DNA of 19,514 nt from an uncultured Bacteroidales bacterium. GTDB lineage: Bacteria; Bacteroidota; Bacteroidia; Bacteroidales; Muribaculaceae. Of the stretch, positions 13,801 to 19,514 are shown one piece after another. Made by a program: the position numbers and the translations under genes. The notes under the pieces are model-generated. The model worked only from the letters and a program-made list of their open reading frames with translations, was not told where the DNA came from and made no database searches. Each line of letters starts with the position of its first letter. The stretch's first letter is position 1. The DNA lies in the NCBI GenBank assembly GCA_900552315.1, contig URZM01000021.1:1-19514 (forward strand), read 5' to 3'.

Positions 13801-15366
13801 AGGCACGTATGCCATGTCAAACTGGAGAGAGGTGTTGGGACCCCACTCCACTGTCTCAGCCTGGGCTGCCTTCTTGCCGTCCACGTAGAGAGCCACGTCG
13901 TAATCGTCCTGGCTTACTCCCTTTGTAGCCGAAACGTTCTTGGCGTTCAGGGTAAAATATCCGGCCTTGTTCACCATCATGGATTCAGGTGCGGACACAT
14001 TCTCAAGGTATAGGTCATAGTCCACATCCATCAGCTTGCCTCCGAACACATTGTCGAGCGAGGAGTTGCCCATCTCGAAAGCGACATAATATTTGCCTTC
14101 CGGCATCACGGACATGTATTGCTGGAAAGGATAAGGGCTTGAGGTGTTGAACAGGTCGGTGGCGCCCTCATTCCCCATAGAGGTATTGTTGGTATAGATG
14201 GCCGTGCCAGTCTCGATCCAGTTGACGCGGTCTGTAGAGTACAGCACCCTCACCACCGGCGAACCGGCTCCGTAGCTTGTGTTGCATCGGGCCTCGAAAA
14301 GCAATCTCTCCCCATCGCGGAAACTCAACAGAGGGGTGACTGCCTTTGTGATGTAATCCACGCCGTTGCGGCTGTGCTCAAGCATCACGGAGTCTGTCTC
14401 CGTTATAAAATTATTGTTTTTGAGCGACCGGCGGAAATTATCTCCGAGAATCCAGCCGGGAATGGTCTTGGACTCCCTGTCCATCTCCTCGTTCTCAAAC
14501 CCCATGAAATAGTATTCGCCACCCTTCTTGCCGCCGGAGAGATGGAACTCCTTGGGATCCATACCATCGGCGTTCACAATCATCTTACCGCCGTAAACTC
14601 CAGGCGCGGACGGATTGAATGTCACCGGCAATTCAAGATATTGGTCCTGGGGATCAGTCGCGTTCACGCCGCCCATGACGGTGACAGGGAACGTCTGTGT
14701 GGTGCTGAACCCGTCAGGGAAAGTGATAGAGTTGATCTTAACGTCCCTGGAGGCCGACGCATGTATCCGGAACTTATTTGTGACCGGCTCATCAGACACA
14801 TAGCCGAAACCGGTATTCCACTTGATGGCGCTCGTGCCGGTCTCAGGCAACAGCTCATACTCGGCGGAGTCAAGATAGACAGTCACGAAAGGAGGCACAC
14901 GCCAAAGGTCCGCATTGTTCATATTCTCCCGGACACTGAGGCCAACACTGAAACTGTTGCTCACGTATATCTTGCCATCCTTGAAATACTCTGCGGCGGG
15001 GGCAAGACTTACTCCCTGGTCTCCGCCCCATACTATCGTGACCTCCTTGGTCTCACCGGCAGGTATAGTCTCAGGGATGTTCTCGGTACACAGGTCTATG
15101 TTTGAATAACGGAAATGGAGTGTCACCGAGTAACCCTCGTCTCCGGGAACAAGGTCTTCGTCACCTGTGTTCTGAATACTCAGCTGGAACGTGAGACCTT
15201 TCACGATATTGCCTTCGTCGGCATACACGGAGGTGCCGGTCGGACTCAAAATCTTTGTGTTGTTGTTGTCGAGTATCTTGAAGGACTTGGTGGCATGCGC
15301 CGTAAGCGGCACACCCAAAAATCCGAGCAAGAATATCCACACACAACAGAGGTAGGATTTTCCCAT
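10810..15366 (-). CDS. Large secreted multidomain protein with choice-of-anchor J-like and carboxypeptidase-regulatory-like domains
   Basis: A 1518-residue exported protein. A signal peptide (about 1-26, ending LTAHA) is followed by a mosaic of beta domains. About 50-160 is a CARDB-like Ig domain. About 285-456 is a choice-of-anchor J/cleaved-adhesin-like jelly roll (MGFENEEMDRE, then PGWILGD). About 457-550 is a second CARDB-like domain (NKAGYFTLNAKNVSA). About 575-745 is a beta domain I cannot name. At 747-810 and 831-900 are carboxypeptidase-regulatory-like domains (LSGTVTHGEEPVADAVVTIYG; ISGHVVNGRGENIEGAVVTF), with a likely third at 1118-1185. About 1004-1105 is FnIII-like, and about 1216-1405 is a second choice-of-anchor J domain (WLISPEMEI, MVDDFKV). 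FnIII-like sequence and the tail LDKGIYIFAGRKVVVK end the protein. No catalytic motif is visible. Surface adhesion or glycan/protein binding is a guess. The tail resembles C-terminal sorting tails of secreted Bacteroidales proteins. Confidence 0.85.
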   Translation of the reverse strand: MGKSYLCCVWIFLLGFLGVPLTAHATKSFKILDNNNTKILSPTGTSVYADEGNIVKGLTFQLSIQNTGDEDLVPGDEGYSVTLHFRYSNIDLCTENIPETIPAGETKEVTIVWGGDQGVSLAPAAEYFKDGKIYVSNSFSVGLSVRENMNNADLWRVPPFVTVYLDSAEYELLPETGTSAIKWNTGFGYVSDEPVTNKFRIHASASRDVKINSITFPDGFSTTQTFPVTVMGGVNATDPQDQYLELPVTFNPSAPGVYGGKMIVNADGMDPKEFHLSGGKKGGEYYFMGFENEEMDRESKTIPGWILGDNFRRSLKNNNFITETDSVMLEHSRNGVDYITKAVTPLLSFRDGERLLFEARCNTSYGAGSPVVRVLYSTDRVNWIETGTAIYTNNTSMGNEGATDLFNTSSPYPFQQYMSVMPEGKYYVAFEMGNSSLDNVFGGKLMDVDYDLYLENVSAPESMMVNKAGYFTLNAKNVSATKGVSQDDYDVALYVDGKKAAQAETVEWGPNTSLQFDMAYVPHQAGEVKAYVMLKAGDLELKSEEFAIPVAEETLVASATVGTPKAMSSANSKAPFNFYYNNSSSDIVFPEDYLVKYGITPGTVIEGMSIEGYSQSAKTLTAELSVKMKGVDVSTVRKDDEVFDLSDVAPIYSATAIELPGGSMSNTSKVIDFTFTSPYVYEGGNLLMHCASENQSTYVNTYYVWTDELAENVRVKAKDNHNQYLTASYDNFNYVPVITFALKVEPSTLSGTVTHGEEPVADAVVTIYGSDDVIYSATTDAEGKYSMTVFQAEKTYDMTVSAPGYVMYKSLEPISFADGSVVADVALNTYMNISGHVVNGRGENIEGAVVTFASGEYTASSITDAEGGYAIKAYEFGGTAVMSLDAADYYYQTKDLDLSVPYDRIVDFEGVPFTNAREFKLKVNVDAVVDEIDMSGVPFTLKSVRFNETYPQSETVLGEKGVCEIAVYGGAHTMTIKTVGTEEKTVSFNVNRDTEVNVLLGEDVQNPRDIRTVIVHDALTGKNDLLVTWNPDAAAAKPVRRVMKRSAANPYESFIITMDGVKVGETEAYEYLIENVSGGSHLVTVMSKYATTQSEATASSVELTNDGYVPVAFTLTNNADADLDGAAINLHGDLDYAVTVENGRAMLGYLPRGKYSVSIDVKGFEPYSADVEFNAPSFLDINLSEVISRPYNLSVDCAENADGSGFEVHAAWNQIWGMTDSFEDYDDFSTGFGDWKTLDLNTEPSYPMMFGNKLVTFPGSSTVSAPASVAPMVFNPAGTTPSLAGEASVSAFAGEKYVIFQGPQAATADKWLISPEMEIRAGFSWTLAAKAYTNYPETLQLCVSEAGDAPADFKVVKTISPASDAWNTYSVDLAEYVGKRIRVAVHCTSADGFMAMVDDFKVSDPEGDVVADMSRVKNYELTLGDIKATTEKTNHTFSNVPAGSYTLGVKAVYASGISEEVTYLLNMVSGIDAALADGVKGDVVTPTGVIVLRDASASDIRTLDKGIYIFAGRKVVVK

Positions 15367-15476
15367 AGGTTTTAATTTAGTGATTAGTAATAATAAGAAT
15401 AATAACGGACAAACGCTGTGGAGAGATAAGAGAACAATGATGAGCCAATCTTGATCGGCTTCAATAGTTGATTTCG

Positions 15477-15508
15477 CAAATTTAAGGGATTTTTATTTTA
15501 TTCCCAAA
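15477..15508 (-). promoter_or_regulatory. Consensus Bacteroidetes promoter of the 1518-residue protein gene
   Basis: On the - strand TTTG (15505-15508) is followed after 20 bases by TAAATTTG (15477-15484), a full match to the -33 TTTG / -7 TAnnTTTG pattern. Transcription would start near 15470, giving a leader of about 100 bases to the ATG at 15366. The leader can form a 6-bp hairpin (15443-15460, AGCCGA with TTGGCT around TCAAGA in the RNA sense). The stretch upstream, 15509-15580, is very A+T-rich, with runs of A or T and a short tandem repeat (TTAACC TTAACC), which could act like an UP element. Nothing else is visible in this gap apart from the nifJ terminator. Confidence 0.7.
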
Positions 15509-15580
15509 TTTTTTTGTAAAAAATTCCGTTTTTAACCTTAACCTTTTTTTCGACGAGTCCGATACAGAGGGGGGATACAT

Positions 15581-15616
15581 AAAAAAGCGAGGCGCATCTT
15601 GGAAGATGCGCCTCGC
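15581..15616 (-). terminator. Intrinsic terminator of nifJ
   Basis: GCGAGGCGCATCTT (15587-15600) pairs perfectly with AAGATGCGCCTCGC (15603-15616). In the - strand RNA this is a 14-bp G+C-rich stem (the innermost pairs open to form the loop), followed directly by six U residues (15581-15586). It begins 24 bases after the nifJ stop codon at 15641-15643. This is a textbook rho-independent terminator and separates nifJ from the next - strand gene. Confidence 0.9.
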
Positions 15617-15640
15617 CTCATATATGTACGGAATGTGGAT

Positions 15641-18600
15641 TTACGCCTCCGGCTCAACGCCCCACTGCTGGCGTGCCAGGCGCAGATAGTTGTTGTAGCG
15701 CCACTTGGCGTTCTCCTGGGCGGCCTGGAAGAGTTCCTCGGCCTCCACGGGATACTGCTTCATCACGGAGGCGTAGCGTACCTCGCCCTTGAGGAAATCC
15801 TTGAACTTGTCCCACTTGGGCTCCTTGGAGTCGAGCGTGAAGGGGTTCTTGCCCTCGGCCTCCAGTGCGGGGTTGTAGCGCCAGAGCTGCCAGTAGCCGC
15901 ACTCCACTGCACGCTGTTCCTCGGCCTGGGCGTGACCCATGCCCGCCTTCAGGCCATGGTTGATACAGGGCGAGTATGCTATAATCACAGAAGGACCGTC
16001 GTATGCCTCTGCCTCGCGTATTGCCTTGAGGGTCTGTGCGTTGTCAGCACCCATGGCCACCTGGGCAACGTAGACATACCCGTAAGTGGTGGCGATGAGG
16101 CCCAGATCCTTCTTGCGGATACGTTTGCCGGCTGCGGCGAACTTGGCGATAGCCCCCAGAGGTGTCGACTTGGATGCCTGACCGCCTGTGTTGGAGTACA
16201 CCTCGGTATCAAGCACCAGGATATTCACGTTCTTGCCCGAGGCTATCACATGGTCGAGGCCACCGAAGCCTATGTCGTAGCTTGCGCCGTCGCCCCCTAT
16301 GATCCACTGAGAGCGTTTCACGAGGTAGTGGCTGAGCACGAGTATCTGCTTGCATGTCTCGCATCCGGCTGCGGCACTCGCCTTCACCAAGGGAAGGAGC
16401 TTCTCGGCTGCGGCGCGGCTGCCCTCGGCGTCCTCCTTATTGTCAAGCCACTCCTGCGCGGCGGCTTTATATTCGTCAGAAACCTTGTCCGATGCTATCA
16501 TTGCTGAGAGCATGTCCACGAGGCGGCCGCGCATCTTCTCGGTGGCGAGCGTCATACCCAGGCCGAACTCGCAGAAATCCTCGAACAGGGAGTTGGCCCA
16601 GGCAGGTCCTTCACCCTTCTCGTTCTCGCAGTAGGGTGTGGAGGGCACAGAGCCGGAATAGATGGAGGAGCAACCTGTGGCGTTGGCCACCATCTGGCGG
16701 TCACCGAAGAGCTGCGTTATGAGTTTCACGTAGGGAGTCTCACCGCAGCCGGAACATGCGCCCGAGAACTCGAAGAGCGGGGTTGCGAACTGGCTGTTCT
16801 TCACATTGGCCTTAACGTCCACGAGGTTCTGCTTGCTGCTGACCTCCTTGACGCAATACTCCCAATTCTTGTCTTCATCATACTGGCTCTCGATATGCTT
16901 CATCGTCAGAGCCTTCTCTCCCTTCTTGCCGGGGCATACGTCGGCACAGTTGCCGCAACCCAGGCAGTCAAGCACATCCACCTGCTGCACGAAGCGCATG
17001 CCTGCGAAATTCTTGCCTATGGCCGGTATGCTGTGCTCCTCGCCGAAGGGGGCCTTCTCCATCTCGGCCTCCGTGAGCACGAAGGGACGGATGGCGGCGT
17101 GGGGGCAGACAAACGCGCACTTGTTGCACTGGATGCAGTTTGCCGGGCTCCACTCGGGTACGAAGGCGGCAACGCCTCGCTTCTCGTAGCGGGCGGTGCC
17201 TGGCTGCCAGCTACCGTCCTCTATGCCCTTGAAGGCACTCACGGGCAACAGGTCGCCGTCCTGCGCGTTGATGGGGCGCACCACATTGGTGATGAACTCG
17301 GGGGCGTCGTCAGGCTTCACCTCCTCGTCGGGGAGCTGCGCCCATGCGGGGTCTACAGCCAGCTTGTGGTATTCACAGCCACGGTCCACAGCCTGATAGT
17401 TCATGTTCACCACGTTCTCGCCCTTCTTGCCGTAGGACTTGTTGATGAACTTCTTCATCTGCTCCACGGCCAACTCAACCGGTATCACCTCGGTGATGCG
17501 GAAGAAGGCGGACTGAAGAATCGTATTGGTGCGGTTGCCCAGACCTATCTCCTGGGCTATCTTGGAGGCGTTGATGTAATAGAGCGTCACATCATTCTGC
17601 GCCAGGTATTTCTTGACCTTGTCAGGCAGGTTCTTTGCCAGCTCCTCGCCCTCCCAGATGGTGTTGAGCAGGAATGTTCCGCCCTTCTGCAGACCACGTG
17701 TCACGTCATACATGTGCAAGTAAGCCTGCACGTGGCATGCCACGAAATTAGGAGTCGTCACCAGATATGTGGAACGTATGGGATGGTCTCCGAAACGCAG
17801 GTGCGAGCAGGTGAAACCACCGCTCTTCTTGGAGTCGTATGAAAAATATGCCTGGCAGTACTTGTCGGTGTTGTCGCCGATGATTTTCACAGAGTTCTTG
17901 TTGGCCCCCACGGTGCCGTCGGCGCCGAGACCGAAGAACTTGGCCTGGAACATGCCCTCGCCGCCCAGAGCCACCTCTTCGCCCACGGGCAGGGACGTGT
18001 AAGTCACATCGTCCACTATGCCGATCGTGAAGCCGTTCTTGGGCTCAGGCAGGGAAAGGTTCTCGTATACGGCCAGTATCTGCGCGGGGGTAGTGTCCTT
18101 GGAGCCGAGGCCGTAGCGTCCGCCCACTATCAGGGGAGCGTTCTCCTGGCCATAGAAGCAGTCCTTGACGTCCAGATAGAGAGGCTCACCGTTGGCTCCC
18201 GGTTCTTTGGTGCGGTCAAGCACGGCTATGCGCTTGGCACTCTTGGGCACGGCTGCCAGGAAATGCTTGGCGCTGAACGGACGATAGAGGTGCACGCTCA
18301 CCAAACCAACCTTCTCGCCCTTCTCGCGAAGATGGTCGATGGTCTCCTTTATGGCCTGGGTCACGGAACCCATGGCGATGATCACGCGCTCCGCCTCCGG
18401 GTCGCCGTAATAGTCGAAGAGACCGTACTTGCGGCCAGTGAGCTTGTAAATCTCCTCCATATACTCCTCCACCACGGCAGGCACTGCCTCATAGTAGGGA
18501 TTGCAGCTCTCGCGGTGCTGGAAGAACACGTCCGGGTTTTCGGCCATGCCGCGCATCACCGGCTTGCCGGGATTCAAGGCGCGGGCACGGAACTCAGCCA

Positions 18601-19204
18601 GAGCCTCGCGGTCGATGAGCGGAGCCAGGTCTTCCTGGTCCAGAGCCTCGATTTTCTGTATCTCATGAGAGGTGCGGAACCCGTCGAAGAAATTGACGAA
18701 GGGCACGCGGCTCTTGATGGTGGACAGGTGAGCCACACCGGCCAGGTCCATCACCTCCTGCACAGAGCCCTCGGCAAGCATCGCGAAACCGGTCTGACGG
18801 GCCGACATCACATCCTGATGGTCGCCGAAGATACACAGGGCGTGCGAGGCAAGCGTACGCGCCGACACGTGGAACACACAAGGCAGAAGCTCGCCTGCTA
18901 TCTTGTACATGTTGGGAATCATGAGCAGCAGTCCCTGGGACGCTGTATATGTAGTGGTAAGCGCGCCGGCCTGCAGCGAGCCATGAACGGCGCCTGCCGC
19001 ACCGCCTTCGCTCTGCATCTCCTGCACCAGAACTGTCTCTCCGAAGATGTTCTTGCGTCCTGCCGCCGCCCATTCGTCTACGTATTCAGCCATTGTGGAC
19101 GAGGGGGTGATCGGGTAGATGGCCGCCACCTCGCTGAACATATAGCTGATGTGGGCCGCCGCCTGATTGCCGTCACAGGTCAGGAACTTTTTCTCTTTGT
19201 TCAT
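15641..19204 (-). CDS. nifJ: Pyruvate:ferredoxin (flavodoxin) oxidoreductase
   Basis: A complete 1187-residue homodimer-type POR that oxidises pyruvate with CoA to acetyl-CoA and CO2 and reduces ferredoxin or flavodoxin. It is the central anaerobic route to acetyl-CoA. The domain order matches Desulfovibrio POR. The N-terminal pyrimidine-binding domain carries YPITPSSTMAEYVDEW (30-45). A CoA/transketolase-C-like region and the gamma domain (GLGADGTVGANKNSVK) follow. The 2x[4Fe-4S] domain has Cys690/693/696/700 (CIQCNKCAFVC) and Cys747/750/753/757 (CLGCGNCADVC). The proximal cluster uses Cys817/820/845 and Cys1080 (SPCINHG), and the TPP site is GGDGASYDIGFGGLDH with a downstream NTGGQASK. All 12 cluster cysteines are present. 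ATG 19204 gives the usual N-terminus. It is monocistronic, with its own promoter and terminator. Confidence 0.97.
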   Translation of the reverse strand: MNKEKKFLTCDGNQAAAHISYMFSEVAAIYPITPSSTMAEYVDEWAAAGRKNIFGETVLVQEMQSEGGAAGAVHGSLQAGALTTTYTASQGLLLMIPNMYKIAGELLPCVFHVSARTLASHALCIFGDHQDVMSARQTGFAMLAEGSVQEVMDLAGVAHLSTIKSRVPFVNFFDGFRTSHEIQKIEALDQEDLAPLIDREALAEFRARALNPGKPVMRGMAENPDVFFQHRESCNPYYEAVPAVVEEYMEEIYKLTGRKYGLFDYYGDPEAERVIIAMGSVTQAIKETIDHLREKGEKVGLVSVHLYRPFSAKHFLAAVPKSAKRIAVLDRTKEPGANGEPLYLDVKDCFYGQENAPLIVGGRYGLGSKDTTPAQILAVYENLSLPEPKNGFTIGIVDDVTYTSLPVGEEVALGGEGMFQAKFFGLGADGTVGANKNSVKIIGDNTDKYCQAYFSYDSKKSGGFTCSHLRFGDHPIRSTYLVTTPNFVACHVQAYLHMYDVTRGLQKGGTFLLNTIWEGEELAKNLPDKVKKYLAQNDVTLYYINASKIAQEIGLGNRTNTILQSAFFRITEVIPVELAVEQMKKFINKSYGKKGENVVNMNYQAVDRGCEYHKLAVDPAWAQLPDEEVKPDDAPEFITNVVRPINAQDGDLLPVSAFKGIEDGSWQPGTARYEKRGVAAFVPEWSPANCIQCNKCAFVCPHAAIRPFVLTEAEMEKAPFGEEHSIPAIGKNFAGMRFVQQVDVLDCLGCGNCADVCPGKKGEKALTMKHIESQYDEDKNWEYCVKEVSSKQNLVDVKANVKNSQFATPLFEFSGACSGCGETPYVKLITQLFGDRQMVANATGCSSIYSGSVPSTPYCENEKGEGPAWANSLFEDFCEFGLGMTLATEKMRGRLVDMLSAMIASDKVSDEYKAAAQEWLDNKEDAEGSRAAAEKLLPLVKASAAAGCETCKQILVLSHYLVKRSQWIIGGDGASYDIGFGGLDHVIASGKNVNILVLDTEVYSNTGGQASKSTPLGAIAKFAAAGKRIRKKDLGLIATTYGYVYVAQVAMGADNAQTLKAIREAEAYDGPSVIIAYSPCINHGLKAGMGHAQAEEQRAVECGYWQLWRYNPALEAEGKNPFTLDSKEPKWDKFKDFLKGEVRYASVMKQYPVEAEELFQAAQENAKWRYNNYLRLARQQWGVEPEA

Positions 19205-19377
19205 AATCTATCAGAATCTTTGTTGTTTCTAATTGCCTGAGACCGGCCATGCCGTCTCAGCCTTCTTCTATACCATAATCTCTATCACGTCGCCACGGGA
19301 TAGCGGCGCTTGTCGGCTTGCTTTACACAGCAATCCATTGCTATAACGCAAAACACATATCAAGTGTTGCGCAAAAA
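19205..19377 (-). promoter_or_regulatory. Structured 5' leader of nifJ
   Basis: The predicted nifJ transcript has a leader of about 170 bases that can form four successive hairpins. These are 19347-19371 (CGC + AACAC paired with GTGTT + GCG, two-base bulge), 19329-19342 (AGCAA/TTGCT, 4-base loop), 19282-19303 (CTATC-x-CGT paired with ACG-x-GATAG, GGCG tetraloop in RNA) and 19237-19260 (CTGAGAC/GTCTCAG extended by GGC/GCC with one bulged C). CGCC at 19291-19294 could instead pair with GGCG at 19305-19308, giving an alternative fold. No known riboswitch class is recognised. No ORF worth calling lies in it. A cis-regulatory role is inferred only from the long, structured leader. Confidence 0.35.
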
Positions 19378-19383
19378 CAAGCG

Positions 19384-19416
19384 CAAAATTAGTTAAAATT
19401 TCTGATACACACAATA
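19384..19416 (-). promoter_or_regulatory. Bacteroidetes-type promoter of nifJ
   Basis: On the - strand TATTG (19412-19416) precedes TAATTTTG (19384-19391) by 20 bases. Both boxes and the spacing are identical to those of the porin operon promoter in this window. Transcription would start near 19377, about 173 bases before the nifJ ATG. The promoter faces away from the + strand promoter at 19469. Confidence 0.65.
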
Positions 19417-19427
19417 CCCCGTTTTGG

Positions 19428-19457
19428 GCGTAAACGCGAGGCATGTCTCGGTTACGC
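19428..19457. repeat. Imperfect inverted repeat between divergent promoters
   Basis: GCGTAA (19428-19433) and TTACGC (19452-19457) are inverted, and inside them CGAG (19437-19440) and CTCG (19447-19450) are also inverted around GCATGT. With C19435-G51 pairing this makes an 11-bp stem with two one-base bulges. It lies between the nifJ promoter and the + strand promoter, so it could be an operator for a regulator of either gene. On the + strand it is followed by GGA and seven T, which also resembles a terminator, although no gene runs into it from that side. Confidence 0.4.
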
Positions 19458-19468
19458 GGATTTTTTTG

Positions 19469-19476
19469 TAACTTTG
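19469..19476 (+). promoter_or_regulatory. Divergent + strand promoter, -7 element
   Basis: TAACTTTG (19469-19476), followed by C, matches the Bacteroidetes -7 element TAnnTTTG, and a run of seven T lies just upstream. No TTG is found at the expected -33 position, so only half of the pattern is present. Transcription would start near 19483 and enter the gene leaving the window on the right. Confidence 0.45.
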
Positions 19477-19502
19477 CAGACACCAATCCTTATGACACCG
19501 GT

Positions 19503-19514
19503 ATGAGACCATCT
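19503..19514 (+). CDS. Start of an unidentified divergent gene (cut by window edge)
   Basis: An ATG at 19503 opens a frame (Met-Arg-Pro-Ser) that runs out of the window. It lies about 20 bases downstream of the predicted start from the + strand promoter. The earlier ATG at 19492 is closed by a stop after four codons, so it cannot be the start. Four codons say nothing about function. Confidence 0.25.

Noticed and set aside
11209..15105. Several + strand open frames of 200-240 codons opposite the large surface protein
   Set aside because: They are antisense shadows. The - strand frame is continuous for 1518 codons with signal peptide, domains, promoter and hairpin.
15599..19240. Long + strand open frames (302, 315 and 325 codons) opposite nifJ
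   Set aside because: They mirror the codon bias of the G+C-rich nifJ gene, show no recognisable domain or start signal, and the - strand protein is complete and unmistakable.
19237..19260. TPP (thi-box) riboswitch before nifJ, suggested by CTGAGA
   Set aside because: The rest of the conserved TPP aptamer (the CTGATCTGGATAAT-like block and the flanking helices) is absent; CTGAGA here is one arm of a simple hairpin.
1..19514. Mobile elements, CRISPR arrays, tRNA/rRNA genes
   Set aside because: I looked for transposase or integrase motifs, terminal repeats, regularly spaced repeats and tRNA T-loop/CCA patterns and saw none.

Overview
The window looks like chromosomal DNA from an anaerobic member of the Bacteroidales. 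A Muribaculaceae- or Prevotella-like organism is my best guess, but this is inference. Four things support it: promoter motifs of the Bacteroidetes type (TTG/TTTG, about 20 bases, TAnnTTTG), few recognisable Shine-Dalgarno sites, acidic S-D-D starts on the lipoproteins, and a large secreted protein with the C-terminal tail common in these bacteria. I see no insertion sequence, prophage, CRISPR array, tRNA or rRNA. Almost every base is accounted for by recognisable genes.

Positions 1-4526 (+ strand) form a dense, probably co-transcribed run. It starts with the 3' end of glycyl-tRNA synthetase, followed by a LemA-family membrane protein, an FKBP-type prolyl isomerase lipoprotein and lgt (prolipoprotein diacylglyceryl transferase). 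Then comes a complete queF-queC-queD-queE cluster that converts the GTP-cyclohydrolase product, via CPH4, CDG and preQ0, to preQ1 for queuosine tRNA modification. QueD and QueE overlap by one base (TGATG). A small hairpin with a possible pseudoknot sits directly before queF.

Positions 4565-10612 (- strand, convergent with queE) hold a four-gene operon. Its order is outer-membrane beta-barrel porin, imelysin (M75) lipoprotein, di-heme c-type oxidoreductase lipoprotein (DUF1111/DHOR), and a fused CcsBA system II cytochrome c synthase. A good promoter precedes the porin, and the last two genes overlap by one base (TGATG). Imelysin plus DHOR is a known iron-related pairing. Here the operon also carries the machine that attaches the heme, and both lipoproteins carry a putative surface-export signal. 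I read it as a self-contained iron-handling or redox module at the cell envelope. It is the most interesting system in the window.

Positions 10810-15366 (- strand) encode one 1518-residue secreted multidomain protein with its own consensus promoter and a hairpin behind it. Positions 15641-19204 (- strand) encode a complete pyruvate:ferredoxin oxidoreductase (nifJ), with a strong intrinsic terminator and a roughly 170-base leader that can fold into four hairpins. At the right edge a divergent promoter and the first codons of an unidentified + strand gene appear.
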